From: Dysgonomonas mossii | GTDB taxonomy: Bacteria > Bacteroidota > Bacteroidia > Bacteroidales > Dysgonomonadaceae | Direction of reading: 5' to 3' | Assembly: GCF_004569505.1 (NCBI RefSeq) | Contig: NZ_SPPK01000006.1 | Coordinates: 62,001 to 126,000, forward strand | Length of the DNA stretch: 64,000 bases | Part shown: positions 8,497 through 16,707 of the stretch, in pieces | How the letters are laid out: each line of letters begins with the position of its first letter | How positions within the stretch are numbered: the stretch's first letter is position 1 | Position numbers and translations under genes: made by a program | Notes under the pieces: model-generated | Databases searched by the model: none | Told to the model about the DNA's origin: nothing | The model's input: only the letters and a program-made list of their open reading frames with translations

Positions 8497-10230
8497 CTAT
8501 TTCTTTGTTGTATTTACTACAGTATCTTTTTTAAGTCTATATACAATCGGCAATGTGAAATACACAGGTACAGCTATTCCATTCTGCTTGCCAGGCGTCC
8601 AGTTTGGCATAGATTGTATCATTCTCACTGCCTCTGCATCACATTCAGGATCGATACCTCTAATAACTCTTACATCTGAGATCTCTCCTGTTTTACCCAC
8701 TATGAAGCGAACAGTTACACGCCCCTGTACACCTGCTTTTTGTGCAGATTCAGGATATTTCAGATTATCTGCTACAAACTTCTGCATTGCCGACTCCCCT
8801 CCGGGAAACACCGGCATATCCTCCACGGTAATGAAAGGGTGATCTACTGATGGTTCAGCACCACCTTCTTTCAATGTAATTTCTTTCAATGTAACGCCTT
8901 CTTTTTTAGGAGTTCCATATCCGACGGCAACCATAACATCTTTATCTTTTTCTCCCTCCGAAAAAATTTTCTTACTGCCTGATATTTTGAATATCAAAGG
9001 TAATGTATAGTACACATCAACAGCTTTTCCATTTTGCTTTCCGGGAATCCATTTAGGCATAGCCTTCACTATACGGACTACTTCTTCATCCAAAGACGGA
9101 TAAACACCTCTTATAACCTCTATATCTGTAATATCGCCTGTACTTCTTATAACATAACGCACAATGACACGTCCTTCCACACCTTTCTCCTGAGCTTCAA
9201 CAGGATATTTCAAATTTTGCCCAATAAACCTTTGCTGAGCATTCAGTCCTCCCGGAAATTCAGGCATTTTGTCTACAGTCACATATACATCCCCTTTTTT
9301 CTGAGGCACTTGCTGTCCGTCATTAACAAAAGGTATCGTTATCATATCAGCTATATCCGGCGAAGCCTGCACAGCATTTCCTAATAGCAAAACAAAAACA
9401 ACCGGAACAAGCAATAAATATTTAGTTGCTTTACCTAGCGATGTCCTATTTTTATTCATCATGGTAATTCGTTTTTTTAATTGTGACACATTAAAATTGT
9501 TTATAATTGGTATACCGGTATTTACGTTTGATACTTGCAATAATATATATTGATATTCTTTGGGACTGAATCCTTCCTTCAAGACCCCCTCATCCGCTAG
9601 ATATTCAAGATTTATTTTTATTTCCTTTTTCAAAAGCCAGACAAAAGGATTCCACCAGAAGAATACACACAAGACTTCGGCTAGTAATACATCTACAGAG
9701 TGTGATTGCCTGACATGAACCATCTCATGGGCTATAATTTCTTTCAATTTTTCCTCTCCATCAATTTGGGAGCCGATAAAAATCCATCTGAAAAAGGAGA
9801 AAGGCGAAACGTTCCTGTCTTTTATTTTTACAATACAACATGTATCCAATTTTTCAGAGTCATGACTGACCTTCAACTTTAGTATACAAAATAATTGCAT
9901 TATAAATCGTAGTGCATAAATCAGAGATACTGCTCCTATTGCAAATAAAGCAATCAGTTTCCAATCAATCACCGAAACCTGTTGTTCGGGCATTGCCGAT
10001 ACCTCTATTTGCGAAAGCCAATATGCCGGTATCTGAACAGGAACCTCTTCTTTAGCCGTCACTTCAATCATCAAAAAAGGAAATAGCAATGAAAAAGCGA
10101 TTGAAAAAAGAAAATAAAACCTCCTCAGGCGGAAAAAAGTATCCTTTCTGAGCAACAAAATATATAAGCCATAAAATAAAGCCAATGATATAGAAGCTTT
10201 AATCAAATAAGGTATAATTGTGTGTTCCAT
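8497..10230 (-). CDS. BlaR1-type M56 metallopeptidase with two TonB C-terminal domains
   Basis: 577 aa. N-terminal part: three membrane segments (about 8-27, 38-55, 92-118) and an M56 peptidase with zinc motif HEMVH (168-172) and a downstream Glu in NLEYLADEGV (about 209). A fourth segment lies at about 271-283. The periplasmic part has two TonB C-terminal domains in tandem (about 322-416 and 472-566), each with MPxFPGG, LKYP, GRVxVRxx and P.W.PGKQNG. In BlaR1/MecR1, cleavage of the BlaI repressor follows signal binding; here the usual penicillin-binding sensor is replaced by TonB domains, an architecture common in Bacteroidetes. The signal is unknown. blaI lies 20 bp upstream. Confidence 0.9.
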   Translation of the reverse strand: MEHTIIPYLIKASISLALFYGLYILLLRKDTFFRLRRFYFLFSIAFSLLFPFLMIEVTAKEEVPVQIPAYWLSQIEVSAMPEQQVSVIDWKLIALFAIGAVSLIYALRFIMQLFCILKLKVSHDSEKLDTCCIVKIKDRNVSPFSFFRWIFIGSQIDGEEKLKEIIAHEMVHVRQSHSVDVLLAEVLCVFFWWNPFVWLLKKEIKINLEYLADEGVLKEGFSPKEYQYILLQVSNVNTGIPIINNFNVSQLKKRITMMNKNRTSLGKATKYLLLVPVVFVLLLGNAVQASPDIADMITIPFVNDGQQVPQKKGDVYVTVDKMPEFPGGLNAQQRFIGQNLKYPVEAQEKGVEGRVIVRYVIRSTGDITDIEVIRGVYPSLDEEVVRIVKAMPKWIPGKQNGKAVDVYYTLPLIFKISGSKKIFSEGEKDKDVMVAVGYGTPKKEGVTLKEITLKEGGAEPSVDHPFITVEDMPVFPGGESAMQKFVADNLKYPESAQKAGVQGRVTVRFIVGKTGEISDVRVIRGIDPECDAEAVRMIQSMPNWTPGKQNGIAVPVYFTLPIVYRLKKDTVVNTTKK

Positions 10231-10250
10231 GGCGTTAACAATTAAATGAT

Positions 10251-10613
10251 TTACTCTTTTCCTTTTTCTATCATTTTCACTATTTCTTGCAACTCTTCAG
10301 GGGATATCTTTTCTTCTTTCACAAAGAACGAGACCAACTCTTTATACGAGTTTTCGAAATAACTCTTCACCACATTCGACATAAAAGCCTTCTTATAATC
10401 ATCTTCGGCTACTTTCGGAGTATAAACCCACACATTTCCATATTTCTTAGAGTTCAAATAATCCTTTTGCTCCAGATTACGAACAATAGAAGCAACGGTA
10501 GTGTAAGGCGGCTTTGGGTCGTCCATTTCATTTAGAATGTCTTTTACTACACACTCTTTTAATTGCCAAATATGAAGCATTACCGCTTCCTCCTGATGGG
10601 TTAACTTTTCCAT
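10251..10613 (-). CDS. BlaI/MecI-family transcriptional repressor
   Basis: 120 aa, normal length. Winged helix of the penicillinase-repressor family: LTHQEEAVMLHIWQLKECVV, then PPYTTVASIVRNLEQKDYL, and a C-terminal dimerisation helix pair. These repressors are inactivated by proteolysis through the partner M56 peptidase encoded just downstream, so the pair forms a signal-responsive switch. Two matching sites upstream (10624-10657) look like its operators. A role in beta-lactam resistance cannot be claimed: no beta-lactamase is in the window. Confidence 0.93.
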   Translation of the reverse strand: MEKLTHQEEAVMLHIWQLKECVVKDILNEMDDPKPPYTTVASIVRNLEQKDYLNSKKYGNVWVYTPKVAEDDYKKAFMSNVVKSYFENSYKELVSFFVKEEKISPEELQEIVKMIEKGKE

Positions 10614-10623
10614 TATTATAAAC

Positions 10624-10657
10624 TTTACGTAAATCTACTATTTTTTCGTAAATATAG
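10624..10657. promoter_or_regulatory. Tandem sites, candidate BlaI operators
   Basis: TTTACGTAAATCTA (10624-10637) and TTTTCGTAAATATA (10644-10657) agree at 12 of 14 positions and lie exactly 20 bp apart, two helical turns. The first contains the palindrome TTTACGTAAA. They start 11 bp before the blaI start codon, consistent with autorepression. Confidence 0.5.
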
Positions 10658-10761
10658 ATGTTATTTTTTACAATACAAATATTTAGAAAGATTTTTTATG
10701 AAATAAAGAGAGAAACGTGAGAATGTCGGATTTCTCTATCGATAAAAGCTAAATCTGCTTA

Positions 10762-11187
10762 TTACTTTTTCAACCAAAGTTCAGTTACCTTTAAAAATCC
10801 TCCGCTGGGTATGTAATAATAAAAAGCAGACGTACTAGGCCCATAAGTTAATCCTGAGAAGATTATCATCTTACCTACATTATTCTTATTAAATTCTGTA
10901 CTACAACTTGAATATTCTTTACCATCAATACCTTTTACAACAATAATATCCAAAACAGCAGTTCCACTTTTAATTTTTTTCAGGACAATCTGACCTTTCA
11001 CTTGCGTTAACTCTCCCTGAAGAGCTTGCCCTGAAGAGATACAATCCTCACCAGAAATATCAGCAGATAATTGAACCTGCTCACAATCTGCTATTTCATA
11101 ATTAAAATCAAGATCCGAATCATCACTACAAGCAGTTACTAGAATAAGCGACAATGCGCTAAAAAGAAATAATATAAGCTTTTTCAT
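10762..11187 (-). CDS. Small lipoprotein of unknown function
   Basis: 141 aa. Type II signal peptide with lipobox LVTAC (Cys20), followed by SDDSD, an acidic stretch that in Bacteroidetes often marks lipoproteins sent to the cell surface. The mature part has four further Cys and a fold that might be OB-like (VKGQIVLKKIKSGTAVLDII, GKEYSSCSTEF). No family recognised. Stands alone between blaI and tsaB. Confidence 0.75.
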   Translation of the reverse strand: MKKLILFLFSALSLILVTACSDDSDLDFNYEIADCEQVQLSADISGEDCISSGQALQGELTQVKGQIVLKKIKSGTAVLDIIVVKGIDGKEYSSCSTEFNKNNVGKMIIFSGLTYGPSTSAFYYYIPSGGFLKVTELWLKK

Positions 11188-11319
11188 ATTTTAAGAAGTA
11201 GGTTAATTATATAATATATGATGCAAAAAAGCTTCAGAATGTTGCTTGTATGCACAAAAAAAAGAATAGCTATCACAAAACTGATACCATACAAATAAGA
11301 AAACAACTCATATAAAGGA

Positions 11320-12021
11320 TTATTTCCCCGACAAAACCTTGTTTTTAGGTGTAGTCGCTACAAATTCTTTGAGATAGAATGGCTCAAAATAAGCAACGTC
11401 TACAAATGATTTTTCTTCATAGGCTTTCTCTGCTAATGTCACCATATTTGCGGCCTTCGGATATACGTTATCTATAAATTGAGCATTCGCATGCGACAAG
11501 ACGTTTTTACATTTGTCTGCGCCATTGCCGAAAAAGGCTATCTTATTTTCATTCAGAATGTCAGCAAAAGAATTTTCGTCTATAATATCAGCAGATATTT
11601 CTTTTTTCAAGTTTAAGTCAAAGTCAAACAAGGCATCATAAACCTCCATTCTACGGGCATCTATCATCGGACAAAGAAGAATTGACCGATCAATCACGTC
11701 TGATTTTACAACCCCATAAGCCATCAATTCTAATGTATTAATTGCAATCAGAGGAATATTCAATCCATAGCAAAGACCTTTTGCCTCAGACACTCCGATA
11801 CGAAGCCCTGTATAAGAGCCCGGTCCGCAACTGACAGCAACGGCGTCTAACGACATATTCTCCAATCTCAAAAATTGGACTGCTTCATTTACATATTCTC
11901 CGAGGAGAACAGCGTGGGAAGGACCTTCTATATTTTCTTTTTCAAATATTATTTCACCTCGGTTAGAGACAGCTACTGAGCATACTTCTGTAGAAGTTTC
12001 TATACTTAAAATACAAGACAT
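11320..12021 (-). CDS. tsaB: tRNA threonylcarbamoyladenosine biosynthesis protein TsaB
   Basis: 233 aa from the ATG at 12021; an in-frame ATG at 12057 would add MCNFTSCKNENI, which does not fit the family, whose N-terminus is like MSCILSIETSTEVCSVA here. TsaB is a non-catalytic ASKHA-fold partner of TsaD and TsaE in making t6A37 on tRNAs that read ANN codons. Conserved motifs: GPSHAVLL and AVSCGPGSYTGLRIGVSEAKGL cut in two as AVSCGPGSYTGLRIG and VSEAKGLCYGL. Divergent from rnr. Confidence 0.94.
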   Translation of the reverse strand: MSCILSIETSTEVCSVAVSNRGEIIFEKENIEGPSHAVLLGEYVNEAVQFLRLENMSLDAVAVSCGPGSYTGLRIGVSEAKGLCYGLNIPLIAINTLELMAYGVVKSDVIDRSILLCPMIDARRMEVYDALFDFDLNLKKEISADIIDENSFADILNENKIAFFGNGADKCKNVLSHANAQFIDNVYPKAANMVTLAEKAYEEKSFVDVAYFEPFYLKEFVATTPKNKVLSGK

Positions 12022-12117
12022 TATATTTTCATTTTTACAGGATGTAAAATTACACAAAATCTTGATAATTAAATTTTATTCATACTTTATCTAATATCTA
12101 ATATCCATACTTTTTTG

Positions 12118-12125
12118 TACATTTG
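12118..12125 (+). promoter_or_regulatory. -7 promoter box for rnr
   Basis: TACATTTG, a perfect TAnnTTTG box, 81 bp before the rnr start codon. Confidence 0.55.
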
Positions 12126-12206
12126 AGTAGTTTTAACAGATATACAGATAAAAATTAACAACAAACGGTTGTTATAGATATTAAGAAATAATTTAATAAG
12201 AGAAAT

Positions 12207-14363
12207 ATGAGTAAGAATAAAGCTCCTCATAAAAAAGACAAAAGGAAGACTAAAAGCGACATTACAAATTCCGTTGTAAACTTTTTCAACAAGAATTCTT
12301 CCGAATCATTTGGCATTAAACAGGTAGCCGAAAAGTTAGGATTCAAAAAACCTGCAGAGAAACAACTAATAAGCAATATACTATACGACCTCCAAGAAGA
12401 TGATTTTATAATAGAAACCGGAAAGGGAAAATATAAGTCGAACAATAGAGGAATCTTTGTTGAAGGAGTATTCGAACGAAGAAGCAATGGCAAAAACTTT
12501 TTCGTACCGGATGGAGAAAGTGATTCGGCTCATATATTTATTGCCGAACGCAATTCGGCTCACGCAATGAATGGCGACCGTGTGAAAATACAAATGCTGG
12601 CAAAGCGAAAAGGGCGTGATCCGGAAGGAGAAGTATTAGAAATACTGGAACGGAAACAAACAACATTTGTTGGCACACTCGATGTCCAAAAGCAATTTGC
12701 TTTCTTGGTAATGGATAGCAAGATACTTGCGAATGACATATTCATCCCGAAAGACAACCTCAAAGGAGGAAATGACGGAGACAAAGCATTGGTAGAGGTA
12801 GTAGAATGGCCTCAGAAAGCGAAGAACCCGATAGGAAAAGTTATAGACATACTGGGAAAGGCAGGAGAAAACAACACCGAGATGAATGCGATCCTTGCCG
12901 AATTTGGATTACCATATAAATATCCTGAAAAGGTAGAAGCGGCAGCAAATAAAATACCGGATGACATCACCGCCGAAGAGATAGCCAAGCGCGAAGACAT
13001 GCGTAGTACAACGACATTTACCATCGACCCACGAGATGCAAAAGACTTCGACGACGCATTATCTATCAAACAATTAAAAAACGGACGTTGGGAAGTAGGT
13101 GTGCACATAGCTGATGTAACGCACTATGTACAAGAGGGAGACACGATAGATAAAGAAGGTGAGAGTAGAGCTACATCCATCTATCTTGTAGACCGTACAA
13201 TCCCGATGCTACCCGAAAGACTAAGCAATAACCTATGTTCACTACGCCCTCATGAAGATAAACTATGTTACTCTGTTATATTCGAACTAGATGATGAAGC
13301 AAATATAAAAAAGCATAGAATTGCCCGCACTGTTATCCATTCCGACAGACGATTTACGTACGAGGAAGCTCAAGATATAATAGAAGGGGCCGAGGGAGAC
13401 TTTAAGGAAGAAATCTTACAACTTAATGATCTGGCAAAAAAATTGCGGGCTAAACGTTTCGACAACGGAGCTATCGCGTTCGATCGTCACGAAGTGAGAT
13501 TCGAGATCGATGAGAAGGGAAAACCCCTGAGTGTATATTTTAAATACGCCAAAGATTCGAATAAACTGATAGAAGAGTTTATGCTTCTGGCAAACAAAAC
13601 TGTAGCAGAGTTTGTAGGAAATGTTCCGAAAAATAAAAGTGCGAAAACATTTGTTTACCGTATCCACGATATACCAAATACCGAAAAGATGGAAAACCTC
13701 TCTGAGTTTATCCGTCGTTTTGGCTACAAAATCAAAGTAGATGGAACAAAGACAAATGTATCGAAAGCTATCAATCACCTACTGGACGAAGTGAGCGGAA
13801 AACCTGAAGAGAATCTTATTTCTACGATCGCTATACGTGCGATGGCAAAAGCAATATATTCCACAGTCAACATCGGTCACTACGGGCTGGCATTCGAATA
13901 CTATACACATTTCACGTCCCCTATACGTCGCTATCCCGACATGATGGTGCACAGATTACTCACCAGGTATCTGGATGGAGGACGCAGTGTAAACAAGCAT
14001 CTATACGAAGGTAAATGTGAACACAGCTCTGAAATGGAACAGCTAGCGGCTAATGCAGAAAGAGCATCTATCAAGTACAAACAAGTAGAATATATGTCTG
14101 ATAAACTCGGACAGGTCTTCGATGCTGTAATCTCCGGTATAACAGAATGGGGTGTTTATGCAGAAATAAATGAAAACAAGTGTGAGGGTATGATTCCGAT
14201 CCGAGATTTGGATGATGACTTCTACGAATTTGACGAAAAGAATTACTGTTTACGAGGTCGTCGCAAAAAACGCACTTACAGCCTTGGCGACCCGCTGAAA
14301 ATTAAAGTTGCCCGAGCCAATCTGGAACGGAAACAACTCGATTTTGCGCTGGTTGAAGAATAA
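12207..14363 (+). CDS. rnr: Ribonuclease R
   Basis: 718 aa. Processive 3'-5' exoribonuclease that degrades structured RNA. N-terminal winged helix (about 15-75), cold-shock domains (about 80-220), RNB catalytic domain starting at FTIDPRDAKDFDDALS, which carries the Asp residues that bind magnesium, then HFTSPIRRYPDMMVHRLL, and a C-terminal S1 domain (VFDAVISGITEWGVYAEI). Ends with a large terminator. Monocistronic by its spacing and own promoter. Confidence 0.97.
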   Translation: MSKNKAPHKKDKRKTKSDITNSVVNFFNKNSSESFGIKQVAEKLGFKKPAEKQLISNILYDLQEDDFIIETGKGKYKSNNRGIFVEGVFERRSNGKNFFVPDGESDSAHIFIAERNSAHAMNGDRVKIQMLAKRKGRDPEGEVLEILERKQTTFVGTLDVQKQFAFLVMDSKILANDIFIPKDNLKGGNDGDKALVEVVEWPQKAKNPIGKVIDILGKAGENNTEMNAILAEFGLPYKYPEKVEAAANKIPDDITAEEIAKREDMRSTTTFTIDPRDAKDFDDALSIKQLKNGRWEVGVHIADVTHYVQEGDTIDKEGESRATSIYLVDRTIPMLPERLSNNLCSLRPHEDKLCYSVIFELDDEANIKKHRIARTVIHSDRRFTYEEAQDIIEGAEGDFKEEILQLNDLAKKLRAKRFDNGAIAFDRHEVRFEIDEKGKPLSVYFKYAKDSNKLIEEFMLLANKTVAEFVGNVPKNKSAKTFVYRIHDIPNTEKMENLSEFIRRFGYKIKVDGTKTNVSKAINHLLDEVSGKPEENLISTIAIRAMAKAIYSTVNIGHYGLAFEYYTHFTSPIRRYPDMMVHRLLTRYLDGGRSVNKHLYEGKCEHSSEMEQLAANAERASIKYKQVEYMSDKLGQVFDAVISGITEWGVYAEINENKCEGMIPIRDLDDDFYEFDEKNYCLRGRRKKRTYSLGDPLKIKVARANLERKQLDFALVEE

Positions 14364-14423
14364 AATGAGGTTCTGCAACCAAACATAAAAAACGGTCAAT
14401 ACACACTTCGGTTTTTATGATAT

Positions 14424-14470
14424 ACAGAGTGAAACAAATAATCTCAATGAGATAAAATGTTTCACTCTGT
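14424..14470. terminator. Nested stem-loop terminator after rnr
   Basis: Perfect 13-bp stem ACAGAGTGAAACA / TGTTTCACTCTGT; its 21-nt loop holds a second perfect hairpin ATCTC-AAT-GAGAT (14441-14453). The T-rich tail is short (TTTAAAT), so termination strength is uncertain. Confidence 0.6.
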
Positions 14471-14527
14471 TTAAATATTGGAATCAGGCTCTAAAAGCTG
14501 TTCTTTTTATTTATACCCTATTTTTAT

Positions 14528-14535
14528 TACTTTTG
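14528..14535 (+). promoter_or_regulatory. -7 promoter box for the AIM24-like gene
   Basis: TACTTTTG, perfect TAnnTTTG. The upstream in-frame start at 14533 lies inside this box, which supports the start at 14584. Confidence 0.6.
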
Positions 14536-14583
14536 TTGAATTATAGTCAATTTTTATTAATCATTATCAACAACTTTACGTGT

Positions 14584-15276
14584 ATGAACAAATATTCTAT
14601 TAGATCTTTCATCGAAGAAACTGCACAAGACGAGTCAAAAAACGACTTTTTCCAATTGGAGAGCACTCATATGCTTGAGCTTAACATCAACAACCAAACG
14701 GTCATGTTAAAAAAAGGAGCAATGGTCGCTTATACAGGAAACATAAAGTTTGAAAGAGAGGGTATGCTGAGCAAAGGCATCGGAAACCTACTAAAGAAAA
14801 CAATGTCGGGAGAAGGAACCACAATGATGAGAACTTCCGGAACCGGACGTGTATATGCGGCTGATTTCGAAAAAAGAGTAAGAATCTTATATCTCGAAAA
14901 CGAGGCTATCAATGTAAATGGGAATGACATCCTTGCTCATGAAAATTCGATACAATCAGATGTAAAAATGATGAAAAGCATTGCCGGCATTATGGGCGGC
15001 GGACTCTTTCAAGTACGTCTGGCAGGAACAGGACATGTTGCTATCACTACTCACGGTAAACCAATGACGTTATTGGTGAAGCCGGGACAACCGATATTTA
15101 CCGACCCTAACGCCACTGTTGCATGGTCGGGCAATCTGACTCCAACTATAAAAACAGATATATCTCTGAAGACATTCATCGGACGTGGTAGCGGCGAAAG
15201 CTTCCAGATGATGTTTGAAGGTGAAGGTTGGGTAATTGTACAGCCGTGTGAAGAAGTGTACGGCACACCTCAATAA
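14584..15276 (+). CDS. AIM24-family (TIGR00266-like) protein
   Basis: 230 aa from ATG 14584 (MNKYSIRSFIEETAQDES). A start 51 bp further up would fall in the promoter and add a hydrophobic tail not seen in the family. Glycine-rich beta-structure typical of AIM24: LKKGAMVAYTGNIKFEREG, GTGRVYAADFEKRVRILYL, LAGTGHVAITTHGKPMTLLV, and near the end SFQMMFEGEGWVIVQP. The bacterial function is not known. Own promoter and terminator, so a single-gene unit. Confidence 0.85.
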   Translation: MNKYSIRSFIEETAQDESKNDFFQLESTHMLELNINNQTVMLKKGAMVAYTGNIKFEREGMLSKGIGNLLKKTMSGEGTTMMRTSGTGRVYAADFEKRVRILYLENEAINVNGNDILAHENSIQSDVKMMKSIAGIMGGGLFQVRLAGTGHVAITTHGKPMTLLVKPGQPIFTDPNATVAWSGNLTPTIKTDISLKTFIGRGSGESFQMMFEGEGWVIVQPCEEVYGTPQ

Positions 15277-15300
15277 TAAGTAAAGTTCTTTATATGATAA

Positions 15301-15328
15301 AAAGGTATTCATTCAGAATACCTTTTTT
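15301..15328 (+). terminator. Terminator after the AIM24-like gene
   Basis: AAAGGTATTC / GAATACCTTT perfect 10-bp stem with 5-nt loop, running into six T. Confidence 0.9.
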
Positions 15329-15401
15329 AATTTTCTCCGCAATTATTCATTTCTATTTATTAAAAAACATAATTCGTTATGTATTTTTAAGCTAAATGTA
15401 C

Positions 15402-15409
15402 TACTTTTG
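15402..15409 (+). promoter_or_regulatory. -7 promoter box for hpt
   Basis: TACTTTTG, perfect TAnnTTTG, 34 bp before the hpt start. The upstream in-frame ATG at 15407 is within it and cannot be used by this transcript. Confidence 0.6.
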
Positions 15410-15442
15410 CACTTTAATAAATATTTAAGGAGAAGAGCTTCT

Positions 15443-15982
15443 ATGAAGACAGTAAAAATCAAAGATAAAGAATTCGAACTATTTCTGACACAGGAGGTAA
15501 TTGAAAAAGCAATAGATGATATCGCAGAAAAACTGAACAAAGATTTAGCAGGTAAGGATCCTTTATTTATCTGTGTTCTGAACGGTTCTTTTATGTACGC
15601 TTCGGAACTGATGAAGCGTGTTACTGTTCCAAGCGAAGTATCTTTCGTGAAAATGTCATCTTATCAAGGTACGTCATCGTCAGGTAAATTGAAAGAAATA
15701 TACGGACTTGAAGAAGATATCACAGATCGTACAATAGTTATTGTTGAAGATATAGTAGACACAGGCTATACGATGTCTTTGATGCTCGAACAGTTGGCAT
15801 GCGATAGTCCGAAAGAAATACTTGTAACTACACTCCTTCTTAAACCTGATGCCTTAAAGCATAAAGTACAGCTAGACTATGTGGCATTAGAAATCCCTAG
15901 CGACTTTATTGTCGGATACGGACTCGATTATGATGGTTATGGCCGCAATCTTGCTGACATATACAAAATAAAAAACTCTTAA
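15443..15982 (+). CDS. hpt: Hypoxanthine phosphoribosyltransferase
   Basis: 179 aa from ATG 15443, chosen because an AAGGAG Shine-Dalgarno stands 10 bases before it and the promoter overlaps the longer start. Purine salvage: hypoxanthine or guanine plus PRPP gives IMP or GMP. PRPP loop IVIVEDIVDTGYTMSLML and the metal/PPi loop LNGSFMYASELMKR are typical. Followed after 67 bp by adk without a terminator, so both purine genes are probably cotranscribed. Confidence 0.95.
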   Translation: MKTVKIKDKEFELFLTQEVIEKAIDDIAEKLNKDLAGKDPLFICVLNGSFMYASELMKRVTVPSEVSFVKMSSYQGTSSSGKLKEIYGLEEDITDRTIVIVEDIVDTGYTMSLMLEQLACDSPKEILVTTLLLKPDALKHKVQLDYVALEIPSDFIVGYGLDYDGYGRNLADIYKIKNS

Positions 15983-16012
15983 CAATAATATTTACGATTT
16001 ACGCCTTGCTGT

Positions 16013-16046
16013 TTGCAACCCGTAACTTGTAACTCGTAATTCTAAC
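16013..16046 (+). repeat. Heptad repeats before adk
   Basis: Five contiguous degenerate units: TTGCAAC, CCGTAAC, TTGTAAC, TCGTAAT, TCTAAC. The last ends 3 bp before the adk start codon. The same kind of array precedes the gltA-like gene at 27129-27163. Confidence 0.65.
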
Positions 16047-16049
16047 AGT

Positions 16050-16622
16050 ATGCTGAATATTATAATTTTTGGAGCTCCGGGCTCAGGAAAAGGAACTCAA
16101 AGTGAAAATCTCATCACAAGATATAATCTCGCTCACATTTCGACAGGAGATGTGCTACGCGCTGAGATAAAAAACGGAACCGAACTAGGCAAATTGGCCG
16201 AAGAATATATCTCTAAAGGTCAGCTTGTACCGGACGATGTAGTTATCGGGATGCTGGCAAATGTTTTGGATAGTAAAAAAGATAAAGCAGGCGTTATATT
16301 CGATGGTTTTCCAAGAACAATCGCTCAAGGCGAGGCTCTTGAAAAAATATTAAAAGAACGCGGAGAAGAAATTTCTATCGTTATCAATCTCGATGTAGAA
16401 GAACCTGAACTGATAGACAGACTTATTAAACGCGGACAACAATCGGGACGCTCAGATGATAATCTGGAGACTATAAAATCCCGCCTTGATGTATATAAAA
16501 ATCAAACTTCCCCACTGAAAGATCATTATATGAATTCGGGGAAATTGGCCACAATAAAAGGAGTTGGCACCATAGATCAGATATTTGATCTTATAGCCGA
16601 AGCCGTGGACAAAGTTAAATAA
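16050..16622 (+). CDS. adk: Adenylate kinase
   Basis: 190 aa. Catalyses AMP + ATP = 2 ADP. P-loop GAPGSGKGTQ at residues 8-17, AMP site HISTGDVLRAEI, and FDGFPRTIAQGEAL. The lid is the short form without zinc-binding cysteines (RLIKRGQQSGRSDDN), as in other Bacteroidetes. Probably cotranscribed with hpt; a hairpin terminator follows. Confidence 0.97.
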   Translation: MLNIIIFGAPGSGKGTQSENLITRYNLAHISTGDVLRAEIKNGTELGKLAEEYISKGQLVPDDVVIGMLANVLDSKKDKAGVIFDGFPRTIAQGEALEKILKERGEEISIVINLDVEEPELIDRLIKRGQQSGRSDDNLETIKSRLDVYKNQTSPLKDHYMNSGKLATIKGVGTIDQIFDLIAEAVDKVK

Positions 16623-16643
16623 TTGAATTATTTATATATACAG

Positions 16644-16682
16644 GGAAGTTATAAACCGTGAACGGTATTATAACTTCCTTTG
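16644..16682 (+). terminator. Hairpin terminator after adk
   Basis: GGAAGTTATAA / TTATAACTTCC perfect 11-bp stem with an inner ACCGT/ACGGT stem, followed by TTTGTT. The tail is weak, so read-through into obgE is possible. Confidence 0.65.
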
Positions 16683-16707
16683 TTATCTAAATAGAATAAA
16701 TAAAAAT

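Noticed and set aside
8426..8842. 138-aa open frame on the plus strand
   Set aside because: Covers the blaR1 TonB domain in antisense; the Cys-rich composition reflects the TonB repeats read backwards.
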